Shown here: positions 10,889-21,287 of the stretch, piece by piece
Layout: each line of letters opens with the position of its first letter
Position numbering within the stretch: position 1 is the stretch's first letter
From: Polychytrium aggregatum
Taxonomy: Eukaryota > Chytridiomycota > Chytridiomycetes > Polychytriales
DNA length: 64,000 nucleotides
Direction: 5' to 3'
NCBI RefSeq assembly: GCF_025602895.1
Contig: NW_026516275.1
Coordinates: 124,001-188,000 of the forward strand
Notes under the pieces: model-generated
The model's database searches: none
Seen by the model: the letters and a program-made list of their open reading frames with translations, nothing else
What the model was told of the DNA's origin: nothing
Program-made: the position numbers and the translations under genes

Positions 10889-12284
10889 ATCGGCTTGGAA
10901 TGCAGCAGCAGCAGCAATAGCAATGGCGGCAGTGAGTAGTGAGGTGGGAACGGGGATGTGTGCTTGCGAGTCGACAGCGGCGACTGGTGGTTGCTTGGAC
11001 AAATATCACGCAAGGGCGTTTGCGGGGAGTGAATGAGTGGCCAGCCGAGAGACAGACGGGCTGGGGAACGTTATTCTGGCGAGACGGACGGAAGGTGGTG
11101 GTGGTGGTGGTGGTGGTGGTGATCGAGGTGATTTTATGGGAGGAGCGAAAAGTCACTCATTGGACCAGGGGAACATTTTTTTTTTGTGGACGAGGGGGTG
11201 TTGTTGCTGTTGATGGTGGTGCTGTTGCTGTTGGTGGTGGTGCTGTTGCTGTGGCGGTTGGGGGCGCCGGTTGGGGCGCGACACTGCCACAGCCGCGGGT
11301 GGCGCCGTGCAGCAACCCGAGCCCAACGGAAGGCCTTCCGTTGCGCTTGTGGGCCTGTGCCCTTTTGGTCCTTGCCTGGCGTGGATGCTTGAGCACCACA
11401 GACGGGCGACGGCCTGTTTGGGCAGGGCTGTTGTTTGGGGGGGTGGGCTCGCTGCAGCCTGGTCGGGAGCATCCGTGGCCGATGGCGAGAGCACGAGACC
11501 GGCAGACGACAGGGCCGGCAAGGGCCGGGCCGAGACATGGCAAGATGCAGCGAGCGCAACAAGTGCAGCAAGATGCCGCCCGACCGGGACAAGCCGGAGC
11601 AGATCCAGCAGCAAGCCAGGGCAGATCCGGCCAAGCCGAGCCGCGCGACGGTGGCAGAAACCAAGGACGTCAGCTGAGCGCAAACAGGTGCCAAAACAGG
11701 CATCGAGACAGGCTCCGGGTGCATTGTGACGACATGAGCGTCAGGGCGGCTGGATAGCGTTAGCGACAGCGACGGGGACCCGGTGCTGTCAGGGAGCCAC
11801 GGCGTTGCTGGCAAGCTCTGCCAGCAGCAGCTCGCTCGACGGTCTTGTTTCCTTTCACGCCAGCAGCCCGACAGACGATGCAAGCCACGGACATTGCGCA
11901 TGGCTGCCGTGCCGGCATGCCGCTCGCTGGGTCATGCGGGCTGATGCAGGGGACCGAGTCTGGGCGTCGAGTCCGGGTATCGGAACGGCTTGACACACGA
12001 TTGCTTCCGGTCGACATCACCACGGGGACCATTCACTGCCTCAGCGACCCGGTCCGTCACCGTTGGTCAGATCGAGACCAGATCAAGTGCCAGACCAAGT
12101 GTCGGATCCAGATACAGCACAAAATCCGTGACAGCCATATGAGCCGCATGGCATCTGCCTTTCTGGATATGCATGCCCATCGACACAGATCCAGCGCCTC
12201 TCCACGCACAACCGACTGCCCCGGATATTGAAATAGGTTTGGGCTGGTGCAGCGCATGCCGCTGGCGGACACATACGCGCAGAT
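10889..12284. other. Region between Ecl1-like copy 3 and FMC1
   Basis: It contains the presumed promoter of copy 3, including GTG trinucleotide runs (11096-11121) and GTTGCT/GGTGGTG repeats (11200-11262), and presumably the 3' untranslated region of FMC1. No coding frame here resembles a known protein. Confidence 0.45.
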
Positions 12285-13064
12285 CTATTCCTGCCTCTGC
12301 TGCTTCTTGAACTCCTCCACCAGCGTGTCCTTCTTGTAGTGCTTCTGGCCGACCATGAACAGGCTCGCCTCGCGGTCAGCTTCTTCCTCGTTCAGCTGGA
12401 TCTCGGGCAGCGCCAGGCCGACCTTGCCCGCTGTGCGCTCGATCTTTTCCTGCCCCGTCAGCCCCGAAGCCGGCCAGTACGTTGCCATCATGTGCTTGTG
12501 AGTCCGGACGGCGTGCAGGTGGGTCAGGGTGTTTTTGGCATCGAGGAAGCGTCGCTGGATCTCTTCGGGGGACTCGAGCGACTGCGCCAGGCGGAACTGG
12601 AGCGTGAGCTCGGTCTTCCACAGCAGGTTCTGGTTGGTTCGGGTGAACTGGGTGCGCCAATAAGCAAATTCCCGGTGTTTGGGGGGATCGATGATCATGA
12701 TGGTCGTGGCATGACAGGGTGGTATGGTTTGAGTCCACCGGGTGTCGTCGTTGCGAAGGGACCCAACCACGGAGACAAGCGATCCGACATCCAGGACAGA
12801 CGAGCGACTGGTTAGCATCCGCCACATCGCTTGATCGCCACATCGCTTGATCGCCATGCCGCTCGATCGCTTGATTGCCAATTGCGCTGCCATGTGCATG
12901 GCCACTCCGCACCAGGTTATGTGCCTCGAATCTTCTACCCCTCCCCGGCTTCACATTCGTCTCCTGCCGTGCGTCGTTACCTGCTTGTTGACTTCTCTCA
13001 GCAGGCCACGGTAGACCGAGAGGACCTGCTGCTTTGAAACGTTGAGGGGATGGATTGTGGCCAT
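12285..13064 (-). CDS. FMC1: FMC1-like LYR-motif assembly factor of mitochondrial ATP synthase
   Basis: Exon 1 is 12981-13064 (MATIHPLNVSKQQ, then VLSVYRGLLREVNKQ with a YRGLLRE LYR-type motif); exon 2 is 12285-12647; both phase 0; 148 residues. Exon 2 contains RTHKHMMATYW and GLVGL-like GKVGLALPEI, as in FMC1/C7orf55 proteins, which assist F1 assembly in the matrix. By family alignment about 15-20 residues seem short at the junction: the frame upstream of exon 2 (KHREFAYWRTQF) looks homologous, but no canonical AG in the right phase precedes it, so a small internal exon may be missing from this model. No classical presequence is evident. Confidence 0.72.
12820..12890. repeat. Degenerate GATCGC-type repeats in the FMC1 intron
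   Basis: CGCCACATCGCTTGATCGCC is repeated and then degenerates. It lies within the proposed intron 12648-12980. Confidence 0.5.
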
Positions 13065-14080
13065 TGTCGTGGGTGTTGTGCTGTTCGTTGTGCTGTGCTA
13101 TTCGATGTGAGCGGGAATGATTTGATTCTGCTTGGCGCTGTCTGCGTCCAGGGGGGAGGAAGGCGGGAGAGGGGAGTTTGCTGGTCCACAGCCGGCGTCG
13201 GTCTCTTTCAATCGGGCGCAGGAAAGGTCGACAGGGAGAGCGGCTGCGATCGCGCTCCATTTTTTCTGCTCTGGCTCCTGGACACGTGATGACGTGCAGA
13301 TCGACAGGCGTGGGAAGATTTGCAGCCAGCCAGTGCAGCAGCACCAGCAGCATCAGCAGTATCAAGCAGTATCAAGCAGTATCAAGCAGTATCAAGCAGT
13401 ATCAAGCAGCATCAAGCAGTGCCAAGAAGCATTAGTCCAGGCCATGCTCCGATCAACGCCCCACACTGATATGAACGAATATGTGTATGCTGAATGAGTA
13501 CGTGTATTGTTATATTCAGTTGCTAGAAACGAGGGGGTGCTTCTTTTGCATCATTGAGCGGCTATTCAGCCAGAGGCTTTTTCTGCCCACAGGAGATGAA
13601 AGGCATAGCGCTGTCCTGCCCTTCTTGCCCCGAAACGGGCCACAGCGCTGATCGCAGAAGCGACAAGGACGACGCCCGAGGGGGAGCAGATGTTCTCAGG
13701 CATGATTGCCGAGAGAGCCGGTACAGAAGCGCTGTCCCCGAGGGCGTTTGAGGACTCCGTGGGGCGAGGCCATTCGCCGAGCGAATGCAAGAGGAAATAA
13801 AGAGGAAAGTTGCCGTCTAGGATCTAAGGGCGCATCGCATCGCCGGGCATCAGGATCTTTCGGAGGGTTCGAGTCGCCAAGCCCGGACGAAATAACGGGG
13901 CGGAGACGGACACAGGAGACAAGTAACTTGATGGGCAGAGCTGACGGTCGCAGTGAAAGCGATGAGCCACCAGATGCAGGGTCAGGATGGGAAACACATG
14001 CACAGCAGGAGTGCCGGATTGGTTTCAATCAAGGTTGAGAGAGAAAGGGAGCCGATGGCAGGAAGGGGGAGTACCCCCGC
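13065..14080. other. Region between FMC1 and Ecl1-like copy 4
   Basis: It contains the FMC1 upstream region, an E-box CACGTG at about 13284, and a decanucleotide array (13360-13425). No supportable gene. Confidence 0.45.
13360..13425. repeat. Decanucleotide tandem array TATCAAGCAG
   Basis: About six head-to-tail copies of TATCAAGCAG with end variants. The unit has no spacer, so this is a minisatellite and not a CRISPR array. Confidence 0.85.
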
Positions 14081-14473
14081 TTATGTCTTGGCTGGGCCCG
14101 AGAGCACCGAGAGCATCTGGCGGTGGGAGGAGCGACCGCGAGGCGACGGAGGAGGAGTCATGATGTCGGCCGCAGGCGGACCCAGGAAAAAGTCCGATGC
14201 AGAGGGCGACTCGGCCGCAAAGTGCGAGCGAGGCGAGCTATGGGGCGAGTGCGAGGATGCAATGCTGAGGACCGAGTTCTTGCGGTGCGAGTACGAGTGC
14301 GAGTGCGACGAGGCACGGGTCGAGAATCCAAAGACAGGCGTCAGCTGGATGGAGGCCGGGGAAGGCAGCGAGGCCTCGCGGTCACGGCATTCGCGGGAGC
14401 AGTACATGTCGGCGTTGGAGCGGGTGCGCTTGCCACAGGGGCACCAGTCGAGATCGATTCCACCGAAATCCAT
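14081..14473 (-). CDS. Ecl1-like small zinc-motif protein, tandem copy 4
   Basis: Single-exon 130-residue protein. It starts MDFGGIDLDWCPCGKRT and continues MYCSREC, the same CxC...CxxC knuckle as copies 1-3. The C-terminal 95 residues are Ser/His/Pro-rich, with a SSHSHSYSHRKNS stretch and PPPSPRGRSS, which look like phosphorylation-prone disorder. A TATATAT element lies about 125 bp upstream, the closest promoter element of the four. Separated from copies 1-3 by FMC1. Confidence 0.74.
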   Translation of the reverse strand: MDFGGIDLDWCPCGKRTRSNADMYCSRECRDREASLPSPASIQLTPVFGFSTRASSHSHSYSHRKNSVLSIASSHSPHSSPRSHFAAESPSASDFFLGPPAADIMTPPPSPRGRSSHRQMLSVLSGPAKT

Positions 14474-16430
14474 TTGTACAAAGAAGCAGAGGCTTGAGAA
14501 GGGTCAAGGGTAGTGGGGAGTAGTACGCAGGGCGTGGGAGCGCAAGTAGCTTGAGACGAGCGAGTTGCAGCGAGTTGCAGCGAGGAGGCGGGGTGGCTAT
14601 ATATGCGCTGGAAAGGCAAAGCAGGAGCTGTGGAAGCAGAGCGCGAAGGGCCGATTTGTCAGGAAGAAGACGCTGTTGTCAAAACTCGGTGACAAAGCCA
14701 GGTGGGGGGCGGTTTGTCAGAAAAGGCAGAAGCGGTTGTGGGAATCCGGGAGGGGATAGGGAAGCGCCTCGGTTTTATATGTCACAGCGGCGGCGGCGAT
14801 GGCGACATTGCCCGCAACGCAATGCGCATCGACACGCCGAGAGCGCGCGGGACCGACACGGCCGTGCGCAACCGGGCGGGCGACGGGATTGGCTGCGGGT
14901 GGTGCTTTGATAGCGATGGCGAAAGCGTGGCGATGGCGAGGGCGATGGCGAGGGCGATGGCGAGACGGCGCCTCGTTGCAGGTCGACACGCATTGTGTTG
15001 GGGGAGCGAGGCGGCAACTGCGAGAGCGAGGAGGGACCGAGGAGGAACCGAGGAGGAACCGAGGCGCTCTGTCGGGCACGTCAGCTGTTCCCGCCCCCTT
15101 CGGATGTGCCCTTCGCCGATACGACTGCGCCGATGACCAACGGGGCGATAGCGAATGCCTGTCCGGGGCTGCGTGGAACATACCCCGCATGGCCGCCGAT
15201 TAGTTGTCCGCTGGTTGGTCGTTCGCCGGTCGGTCGTTCGCTGGTTGGTCGCTCGTCCCCACACCAGATTTCTCGCCATCCGCATTGGCCTCGCCGTCCA
15301 TTTACCACCAACCACGGTCCAGAGCGGCCCGTGAAGGGCGTCATATCGCTTTTTTCCTTCTCCATCTCTCCATACTCGCCCGCGATGAAGTCCGTCGCTT
15401 TGCCCCTCCTGCTCCGAGTACTGCCCAACCACATCCCGGATTTGAAACTGCCCACGACTGCCTGTGGCCGCCAGTCATCCACTGCCCCTGCTTCCCTGAT
15501 CCGCCTCTTCGTCCAATCACCGTCCGCCGCCCCCCACATTTGTGTCGGGCAGGGGAGGGGGCTCGCCATCAACAATCTCCGCCAGCAATCCCGCCATCGC
15601 CATTGGCGGCAGCCACACGCTCGCTATCCGAAACTCTTTTGGATCCACTCCGTGATTTGTTTGGAGAGATGAGGAGAGTGCGTCTGACCGTGGCTGGCCT
15701 CCGATTCACACGAGTCACCGCAGTCGTCGCCATCGTGATCACGGAGGATGGAGAGGACGACGACGAAGGAAAAAAAAGAGCGGGCTCTCTATCTCGACGG
15801 AGTGCTCTCGGGGACGGGTGCTGCAATGTCGGTCCTCGAGGGTTCCCTATCTCCGATCCGGCAGCGTCCGTGCCGATGCCCGTGTGGCCGAGGGCGCCGA
15901 AACGGACCCGCTCCGGCGAAAGCCATAGCGCATCGAGCTGGTTGGTTGGCTGCATCCGAGCGATCGCATCCCGGCCTGGCCAAGTGATTGCCCCGTTGCA
16001 TCCCCGATCGAGGCTCGCACTTCGACGCCGTTCCTGGCCCGGTTTTGTCGGATCGGCAACCGGGCCTGCCAGCTTTCACATCCGCGAGAATCAATCATGC
16101 ACATACAGCCGCACTCACACATGGGCCTGCTCTAGAAACTGTATTCGGCAAGCTCGGCTGCCCGACACGCACCCATCGCCATCCGGCCTGAGGACAGCGG
16201 CCGATGCCGGTCTACCGGGCCACAGCATCCTCTCGTCTGCCTGTCTTGCTCTTGCGGTTCCCACGCCAGGTGCATGTCGCCCCTCCCCACCACGCATGCT
16301 CGGCCCCACATGGCGGCCCACCTGGTGGTCCACATGGCACTCATTCCGGCACCACTCATGCGCTCGTGAATGTCGTAACCATTGCGGTGTGTACCACACC
16401 TCCTCCGGCCTCCACTGCCACGTTGCCCGC
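14474..16430. other. Region between Ecl1-like copy 4 and the dienoyl-CoA isomerase gene
   Basis: It holds the promoter of copy 4 (TATA 14598-14604; a 12-bp GCGATGGCGAGG array at about 14932-14970; GAGGAACC repeats near 15040-15062), a TTGGTCGTTCG-type repeat (15206-15258) and probably the 3' region of the isomerase gene. A very long plus-strand open frame crosses it but runs antisense through isomerase exons and has no family signal. Confidence 0.45.
14598..14604 (-). promoter_or_regulatory. TATA box of Ecl1-like copy 4
   Basis: ATATATA on the minus strand about 125 bp upstream of the ATG at 14473, in otherwise GC-rich DNA. Confidence 0.6.
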
Positions 16431-18426
16431 TCAGAGCTTGCTGAACACAGGGCTTGGATTCTTGCTGGTGATGGCCTTGGTCGCGACCGCAATGTCGGAG
16501 GTCTGGATCATGCCCGAGTTCCAAACCGCCACGTAATCCAGTCCCTCGGCGATGCTGTGGTTCTGGGCGTGGTTGAGGATGTGTCTGGACAGCAAGGCAA
16601 GGGAGGCAGGACGAGGGACCATGACGATGCGTTACTTTGGTGTGTGAAACTGCTTGTGCTTGCCTTCGATCCAAGCCAGGTGCTTGTTGGAGAAGCCAGA
16701 CTCGGACTGGCTCCAGCTTCTCTGTCTCGCATATCACTGCCGATATTGCTCGCTCGTCGACTTACTTTGTACCCGCCACGGCAATTGGCGACTTTTTCGA
16801 TATCTTGCTCGCCAGGGCCAGCGCACCCTCTGGACGGAGGACGAGCGGTGTCGACATTGGAATCAGTACCCCAGCTTAGATGCTCTGCAGCACGGCAGAG
16901 CTGCATTCACCACCCATCATTCACCACCCATCATTCACCACCCATCATTCACCACCCATCACCCATCATCCATCGCGTCGCTTGACCGAAACAAGAAGAT
17001 ACGAACCGATCAGGGCTGCCTTGCTGTCGTAGACTTGATTGACCAAGCCGTGTCGAACGGCCTCGGCGCCGTCAAACACCCGACCGGTATAAGCCAGCTC
17101 CCGGACCCAGCCCATGTTCCCGACGACCTTGGGCATGCGCTGGAGCGTCCCGACATCGGCAGCGAGTCCAACATCCACCTCCTTTGCTCGGTTGCAGTCG
17201 AGCATGCCGGCGAAACAGAGGATAAGAAATATCAGAGTCGTGTCCGGTCATGGCCATCAAGACGCCGTCCTGCCGCCATCGATATCGCTACCTTGATGGT
17301 AAAGACTGCGTCGCGGGTGCTCAGACGGATATCGCAAGCTGTGATGAGATCGATGCCGCCGCCGATGCAAGCACCATGGACCGCCGCTATGACGGGGATC
17401 CTGCAGCTCTCGATCGCTGTGAAGGCCGCCTGGAGCTTCTTGACGATGGGATACATCCGCAGGGCATTGCGGGAGGGATCCTTGCCCTGGGTAAAGTCCT
17501 TGAGCATCTCGACTGCGAGGGAAGGGATATGGAGCAGATACACCCGAATGAGCCATGGAGAGAATCAGTCAGATATCGGCCCTTGGAGGACGTGGTGCCA
17601 TGATGGTGCGTCGCAGCGATATCGCTGAAGGGAAGAAGAGACCTCTGTCGGGCATTTCACCATCCAGAGGCATCCAGAGGCATCCAGTGGCCGCGACGAA
17701 GCCAAATATGCACCCATATGCGAGCTTCTCCCGATCGTGGAGCAGTCCGTCGACCGTGGCCTCAAGAATTGCTGCTACGTACGATCGATGCCGGCCGTGA
17801 ACGCCTTGGACTCGCCTCCAGTGATCACACAACAGAGCAGATCGTACTGATCGCTGATCCACTCGAAGCATTGGCGCATCTCGGTCCAGAACCTGGGCAT
17901 CCGGGCGAGCGCAAAGATAAGAAGAGGAGGGGGGGGGAGGCAGATGCGGAGGAAAGAAGCACAACAGTTGATCAGAGGGAATGGATCCATAACGCTGGCG
18001 GAGGATTGGGAGATGCTATGCTGAGAGGAGCTCCCTGAGGAATGCGGCACGCACTTGTCGTTCATGGTGTTGAGTTTCTTGGGGCGGTTCAAGTCGACCC
18101 GGACGACACCCCACTCCGGGAAGGACAGCGCAAGGGTCTGCAGAGGGCACATGCAGATCAGAAGCGACAGCAATAGGGATCGGAGACGTGGATGAACGGG
18201 AGTGAGCCCAGGCAACGACCATCGCATGAAATGCCGCTTCAAAGAGTCCACGGCCATCGTTCCATTGCCAAAGGAATTCACTCCCCCCTCCTCTATGCGG
18301 CAAAAGGCACCGTGCTCGCTGGGTCCAGCCACGATGCGCTAGTGCAGATAACGCCATGTTCAGGGAGCGAGCGGTCACCTCGTAAGCCGGGGCCTTGGGC
18401 ACCTCAAAGACGTATCGGATATCCAT
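16431..18426 (-). CDS. ECH1: Delta(3,5)-delta(2,4)-dienoyl-CoA isomerase, peroxisomal (crotonase superfamily)
   Basis: Isomerises 3,5-dienoyl-CoA to 2,4-dienoyl-CoA in beta-oxidation of odd-position unsaturated fatty acids. Seven exons: 18379-18426, 18055-18137, 17783-17892, 17292-17512, 17007-17181, 16766-16829, 16431-16584; all phases join to give 284 residues. Crotonase features: RVDLNRPKKLNTMNDK, the oxyanion-hole AGID and HGACIGGGIDLITACDIRL, then EVDVGLAADVGTLQRMPK, whose acidic residues are catalytic in ECH1 and distinguish it from enoyl-CoA hydratase. The protein ends PVFSKL, a type 1 peroxisomal targeting signal (SKL). There is no N-terminal mitochondrial presequence, so a peroxisome-only location is likely. 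Confidence 0.92.
16904..16959. repeat. Intronic 14-bp minisatellite
   Basis: Four perfect head-to-tail copies of CATTCACCACCCAT inside the intron 16830-17006 of the isomerase gene, followed by degenerate CCATCAT units. Confidence 0.9.
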
Positions 18427-19271
18427 CTCTGCCCCACAAAGAAGCGCTGGCTGAAGAAACGTTGGCTGAAGAATCGGAGGGCAGTTGCGGAGGAGCAGCT
18501 TCTGAGTCGCGTAGCACGATATCCGAGATGGGGGCAAGCGGCAAGCCCGGCAGAGGTCGGAAGGGGCGAGCGAAAGAGCAGCGATATGAGCTGGCGAGGC
18601 GATCGACCTTGGGGCGGGGGGCTATCGGCAGCTGAAATACGACAAACGGCAGGGCTCGGCTGTCGAGAGCAGGCGGAAGAGAGGACGAGCAGCAAGCCGT
18701 CACATGAAAACAGGCTCGGGGTTTGTTCCCATGATCAAGCGTGGTTGGCTGGCTGGCTGGCTGGCTGGCTCGCAAACCAGCCCGGATTGTCGTTCTGGGC
18801 AGCGGATGCATACATGCTCATAGCCGGCCGAGGCTCATCAATCGGATTTGGTTTTGAGTCGGGTGCCCAGAGATGCTAGATGTCCTCGATTCCCACATAC
18901 CAACCTGCGGCGGCGCTGTGGTTCCAAAATCCCAGGATCCCAGGCGACGGGGACTCGAGGCGTATTCCTACTCGTCTTGACTCTGGGAAATGCGTCGTGA
19001 TGGTACGCTTGGGACAAAGAGAATAAAATGCAGTTCCACCCAAAAGCATGCGGTCGGTCAGCGACAAGAAACAGGGCGCCCCTTTTGGGTGGAGGCTGTA
19101 ATTGGTTTGCAATCGAGTGTATTAGAATCGAACAGATCTGCGGTCAGCATGGCATGTGTGTGGAAAATCAGCAGCTCCGACTCAGCTTCGAGGCAGCAGG
19201 AACAATACTCGCTGTACCCCTTTGTGGCCCCGTCCACCGCACTTGTCTCGATGGCCGTTGGTGCCGGTCGA
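18427..19271. other. Upstream region of the isomerase and 3' side of the PI4K gene
   Basis: No supportable gene. A GGCT tetranucleotide run lies at about 18747-18770. It should contain the isomerase promoter and the end of the PI4K transcript. Confidence 0.45.
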
Positions 19272-21287
19272 TCAGCACCATGTGCAGCACGGCTGCTTGC
19301 TGGCAAAGGTGGTGAAGGTACGCTTGACTTTCTTCCAGCCGTGGTAGTCGTGCGGGTGGTGCCGAAAGTCGATGCCGTCGGGGTCTTCCTCGTCGTCATA
19401 CTCGTCGACAGTGACCAGAGGCCGGCGAATCAGATCGTACGGCGAGCCGTTCTGAACCCAGGCGATGTCGGCCGGGAGCCCCGGTGCATCGGCAGCGGCA
19501 AGCTCACTGCGCCGCAGCATCTCGACGAGGTTGTAGCCCTGTCCGCGGATGACGGCTTTCTGGCGCTTGAACATGCGTGGACTAAAGTCCGGGTCGAGCC
19601 GGAAGAGTTGCTCGAGGCCCCGCATGGTCTCCTGCCACCACTGCTGCGACGTGAGCAGATGGAGACAGCCCTCCCGCGTTTCGTTCGAGAACGGGATGCG
19701 CGCGATCCCGAGGTTGGCCCAGCCGTACGGGTAGGATCTCCATTGGTCCGGGTGCTTGAACGGGAATGCCAGGCCGTTGTCGATGGCCGCTATCTGGATG
19801 GTTGGCAGCCGCTCAGGCGGCGGCAGCGTCTGGGCAAGGGCCTCTGCAGGAACTTGCAACAGGGCCGGGCGATGAAGCGAGGGCTCGCTTCCGCGATGCG
19901 CGGCATTGGCGACTGCCGCCTCAGAGCCGCCAGCGACGCTGTCGGCTGTGGTCAAGGCTTCGAAGGCGCTCAGCAGTGGCACCGACGCAGCAGCAGCATC
20001 ACCGACGACCTGCTTGCCTTTGGTGCGTGTGTGTGCCACTATAGTCGCAGCCGCAGCAACTTGTTCAGCGGCCGCATCGGGGCTGACGAGCGTGGGTGCG
20101 TTGCTGCCCGTGATGAAGCCGTATCCGATCTTGCCGGCCTCGTATGCAAACGAGAAGATGGATTCGCTCGACGACTTTTTGCGCACCATGCGCGGCTCCT
20201 CGTTGACGCGGACCATCCAGTTGTCGGAGCCGCGGTCGGTGTTGCGAATCAGATAGTCGAGGATCACCAGGCGCTCGAACCCCCAGCGAAAGTCGTTCTG
20301 GGCACCCCGCGACCAGATGCCGTCGGCGGCAGGAGGAGTCGGGGCGGTGGCGAGGCTGCTACTGCTGCTGCTGGGGTCGCCAACGTTCGCCAGGCTGGTG
20401 CTGCTGTTGTTGTTGCTGGCATAGCCGCCATCGGATCGCAGCGACTGCGTGTAGCCTTCCCTGAAGAACGTGGTGGCATCCTTGTAGCCCTTCAGGAAGA
20501 GCTGGAAGCTACCGATTTTGAGGGGCAGGGCCTTGCCGCTCTCGTAGGCCCGGCGATCGCGCGTCGAGTAAGAGAACGTAGGCGAAGCCAGCCGGACAAT
20601 CTCGGTGCGGGGCACGATGTTGAGCTGCAGCCGACGGTCCATGTACGAGGCCGCGGCCTCGGAGATATACCCGAGGTTGGGAATCAGGCACGAGCGGCCA
20701 AAGCAGCACGGCAGCAGGTTCTTGTGGAGCCACTTGACCCACTTTGGGTTGAGGTGGCCATAGGGCTCTTCGTTCTTGGGCTTGAAGACCCCGACGATCT
20801 CGCCCTGGCGGTTGCGGCAAAAGTACGATCCTGACGAGCCCTGGGCGATGCGTGTCGGGTAGATGCCCTCGTCGATGGCAGCCCGCACCTCCTCGACAAT
20901 CTCAAGGAACTGTGTGGCCGAGACGGGCGTGACGGGCGGGACGACGGGAATCCAGCTCTTTGGCGGATCGACAAGCGAGTCTGCGGCGGCTCGTGGGCCG
21001 GCAAAGACACCCGTTTCGTGAATGTCCATGATGCTCGGGGTGTGGGCATGCCGTGTGAGGCGGCTCCCGGGATCGACGTGGTAGTTGCCGTCCGAGTCCC
21101 GCAGCAGCGGAGAGGTGACCGACGAGTCGGCTTGGGTATCGTCCATGTCGCCCTCGCTGCGCCTGTCAGGATGCTCGGCAGAGGAATGGGGATATGGATG
21201 TGGGGTGTTGCTGTCGCAGGTGGATGGGGATGGATGCGCCGGGGGCTCGGGAATCGGGGGAGCTGGCGAGCTGGAGTTGGATGCCAT
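19272..21287 (-). CDS. LSB6: Type II phosphatidylinositol 4-kinase (PI4K2/Lsb6 family)
   Basis: Makes PI4P on Golgi, endosomal or vacuolar membranes. One exon, 671 residues. The N-terminal 120 residues are disordered and contain TSPLLRD (59-64), reminiscent of dileucine sorting signals. The kinase starts at GIYPTRIAQGSSGSYF (141-156, nucleotide loop); the FKPKNEEP lysine is near 169; the Cys-rich CCFGRSC (194-200) corresponds to the family's palmitoylation segment; RNTDRGSDNW (348-357) holds the catalytic Asp and AIDNGLAFPFKHP (Asp 503) the metal-binding Asp. About 145 residues separate these two motifs, far more than in animal enzymes, and the insert is Ala/Ser-rich. The protein ends KQPCCTWC, a second possible lipidation site. 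The start was taken at MASNSSSP; the frame is open upstream. Confidence 0.93.
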   Translation of the reverse strand: MASNSSSPAPPIPEPPAHPSPSTCDSNTPHPYPHSSAEHPDRRSEGDMDDTQADSSVTSPLLRDSDGNYHVDPGSRLTRHAHTPSIMDIHETGVFAGPRAAADSLVDPPKSWIPVVPPVTPVSATQFLEIVEEVRAAIDEGIYPTRIAQGSSGSYFCRNRQGEIVGVFKPKNEEPYGHLNPKWVKWLHKNLLPCCFGRSCLIPNLGYISEAAASYMDRRLQLNIVPRTEIVRLASPTFSYSTRDRRAYESGKALPLKIGSFQLFLKGYKDATTFFREGYTQSLRSDGGYASNNNSSTSLANVGDPSSSSSSLATAPTPPAADGIWSRGAQNDFRWGFERLVILDYLIRNTDRGSDNWMVRVNEEPRMVRKKSSSESIFSFAYEAGKIGYGFITGSNAPTLVSPDAAAEQVAAAATIVAHTRTKGKQVVGDAAAASVPLLSAFEALTTADSVAGGSEAAVANAAHRGSEPSLHRPALLQVPAEALAQTLPPPERLPTIQIAAIDNGLAFPFKHPDQWRSYPYGWANLGIARIPFSNETREGCLHLLTSQQWWQETMRGLEQLFRLDPDFSPRMFKRQKAVIRGQGYNLVEMLRRSELAAADAPGLPADIAWVQNGSPYDLIRRPLVTVDEYDDEEDPDGIDFRHHPHDYHGWKKVKRTFTTFASKQPCCTWC

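Noticed and set aside
9748-11013. 421-codon minus-strand open frame
   Set aside because: It crosses Ecl1-like copy 3 in another frame and is dominated by simple repeats (LHLHLHLHLP).
13360-13425. CRISPR-like array
   Set aside because: Units are contiguous 10-mers without spacers in a eukaryotic genome; a minisatellite.
15204-16985. 593-codon plus-strand open frame
   Set aside because: It runs antisense through isomerase exons and a minisatellite, has no family resemblance, and long frames on both strands are common in this GC-rich DNA.
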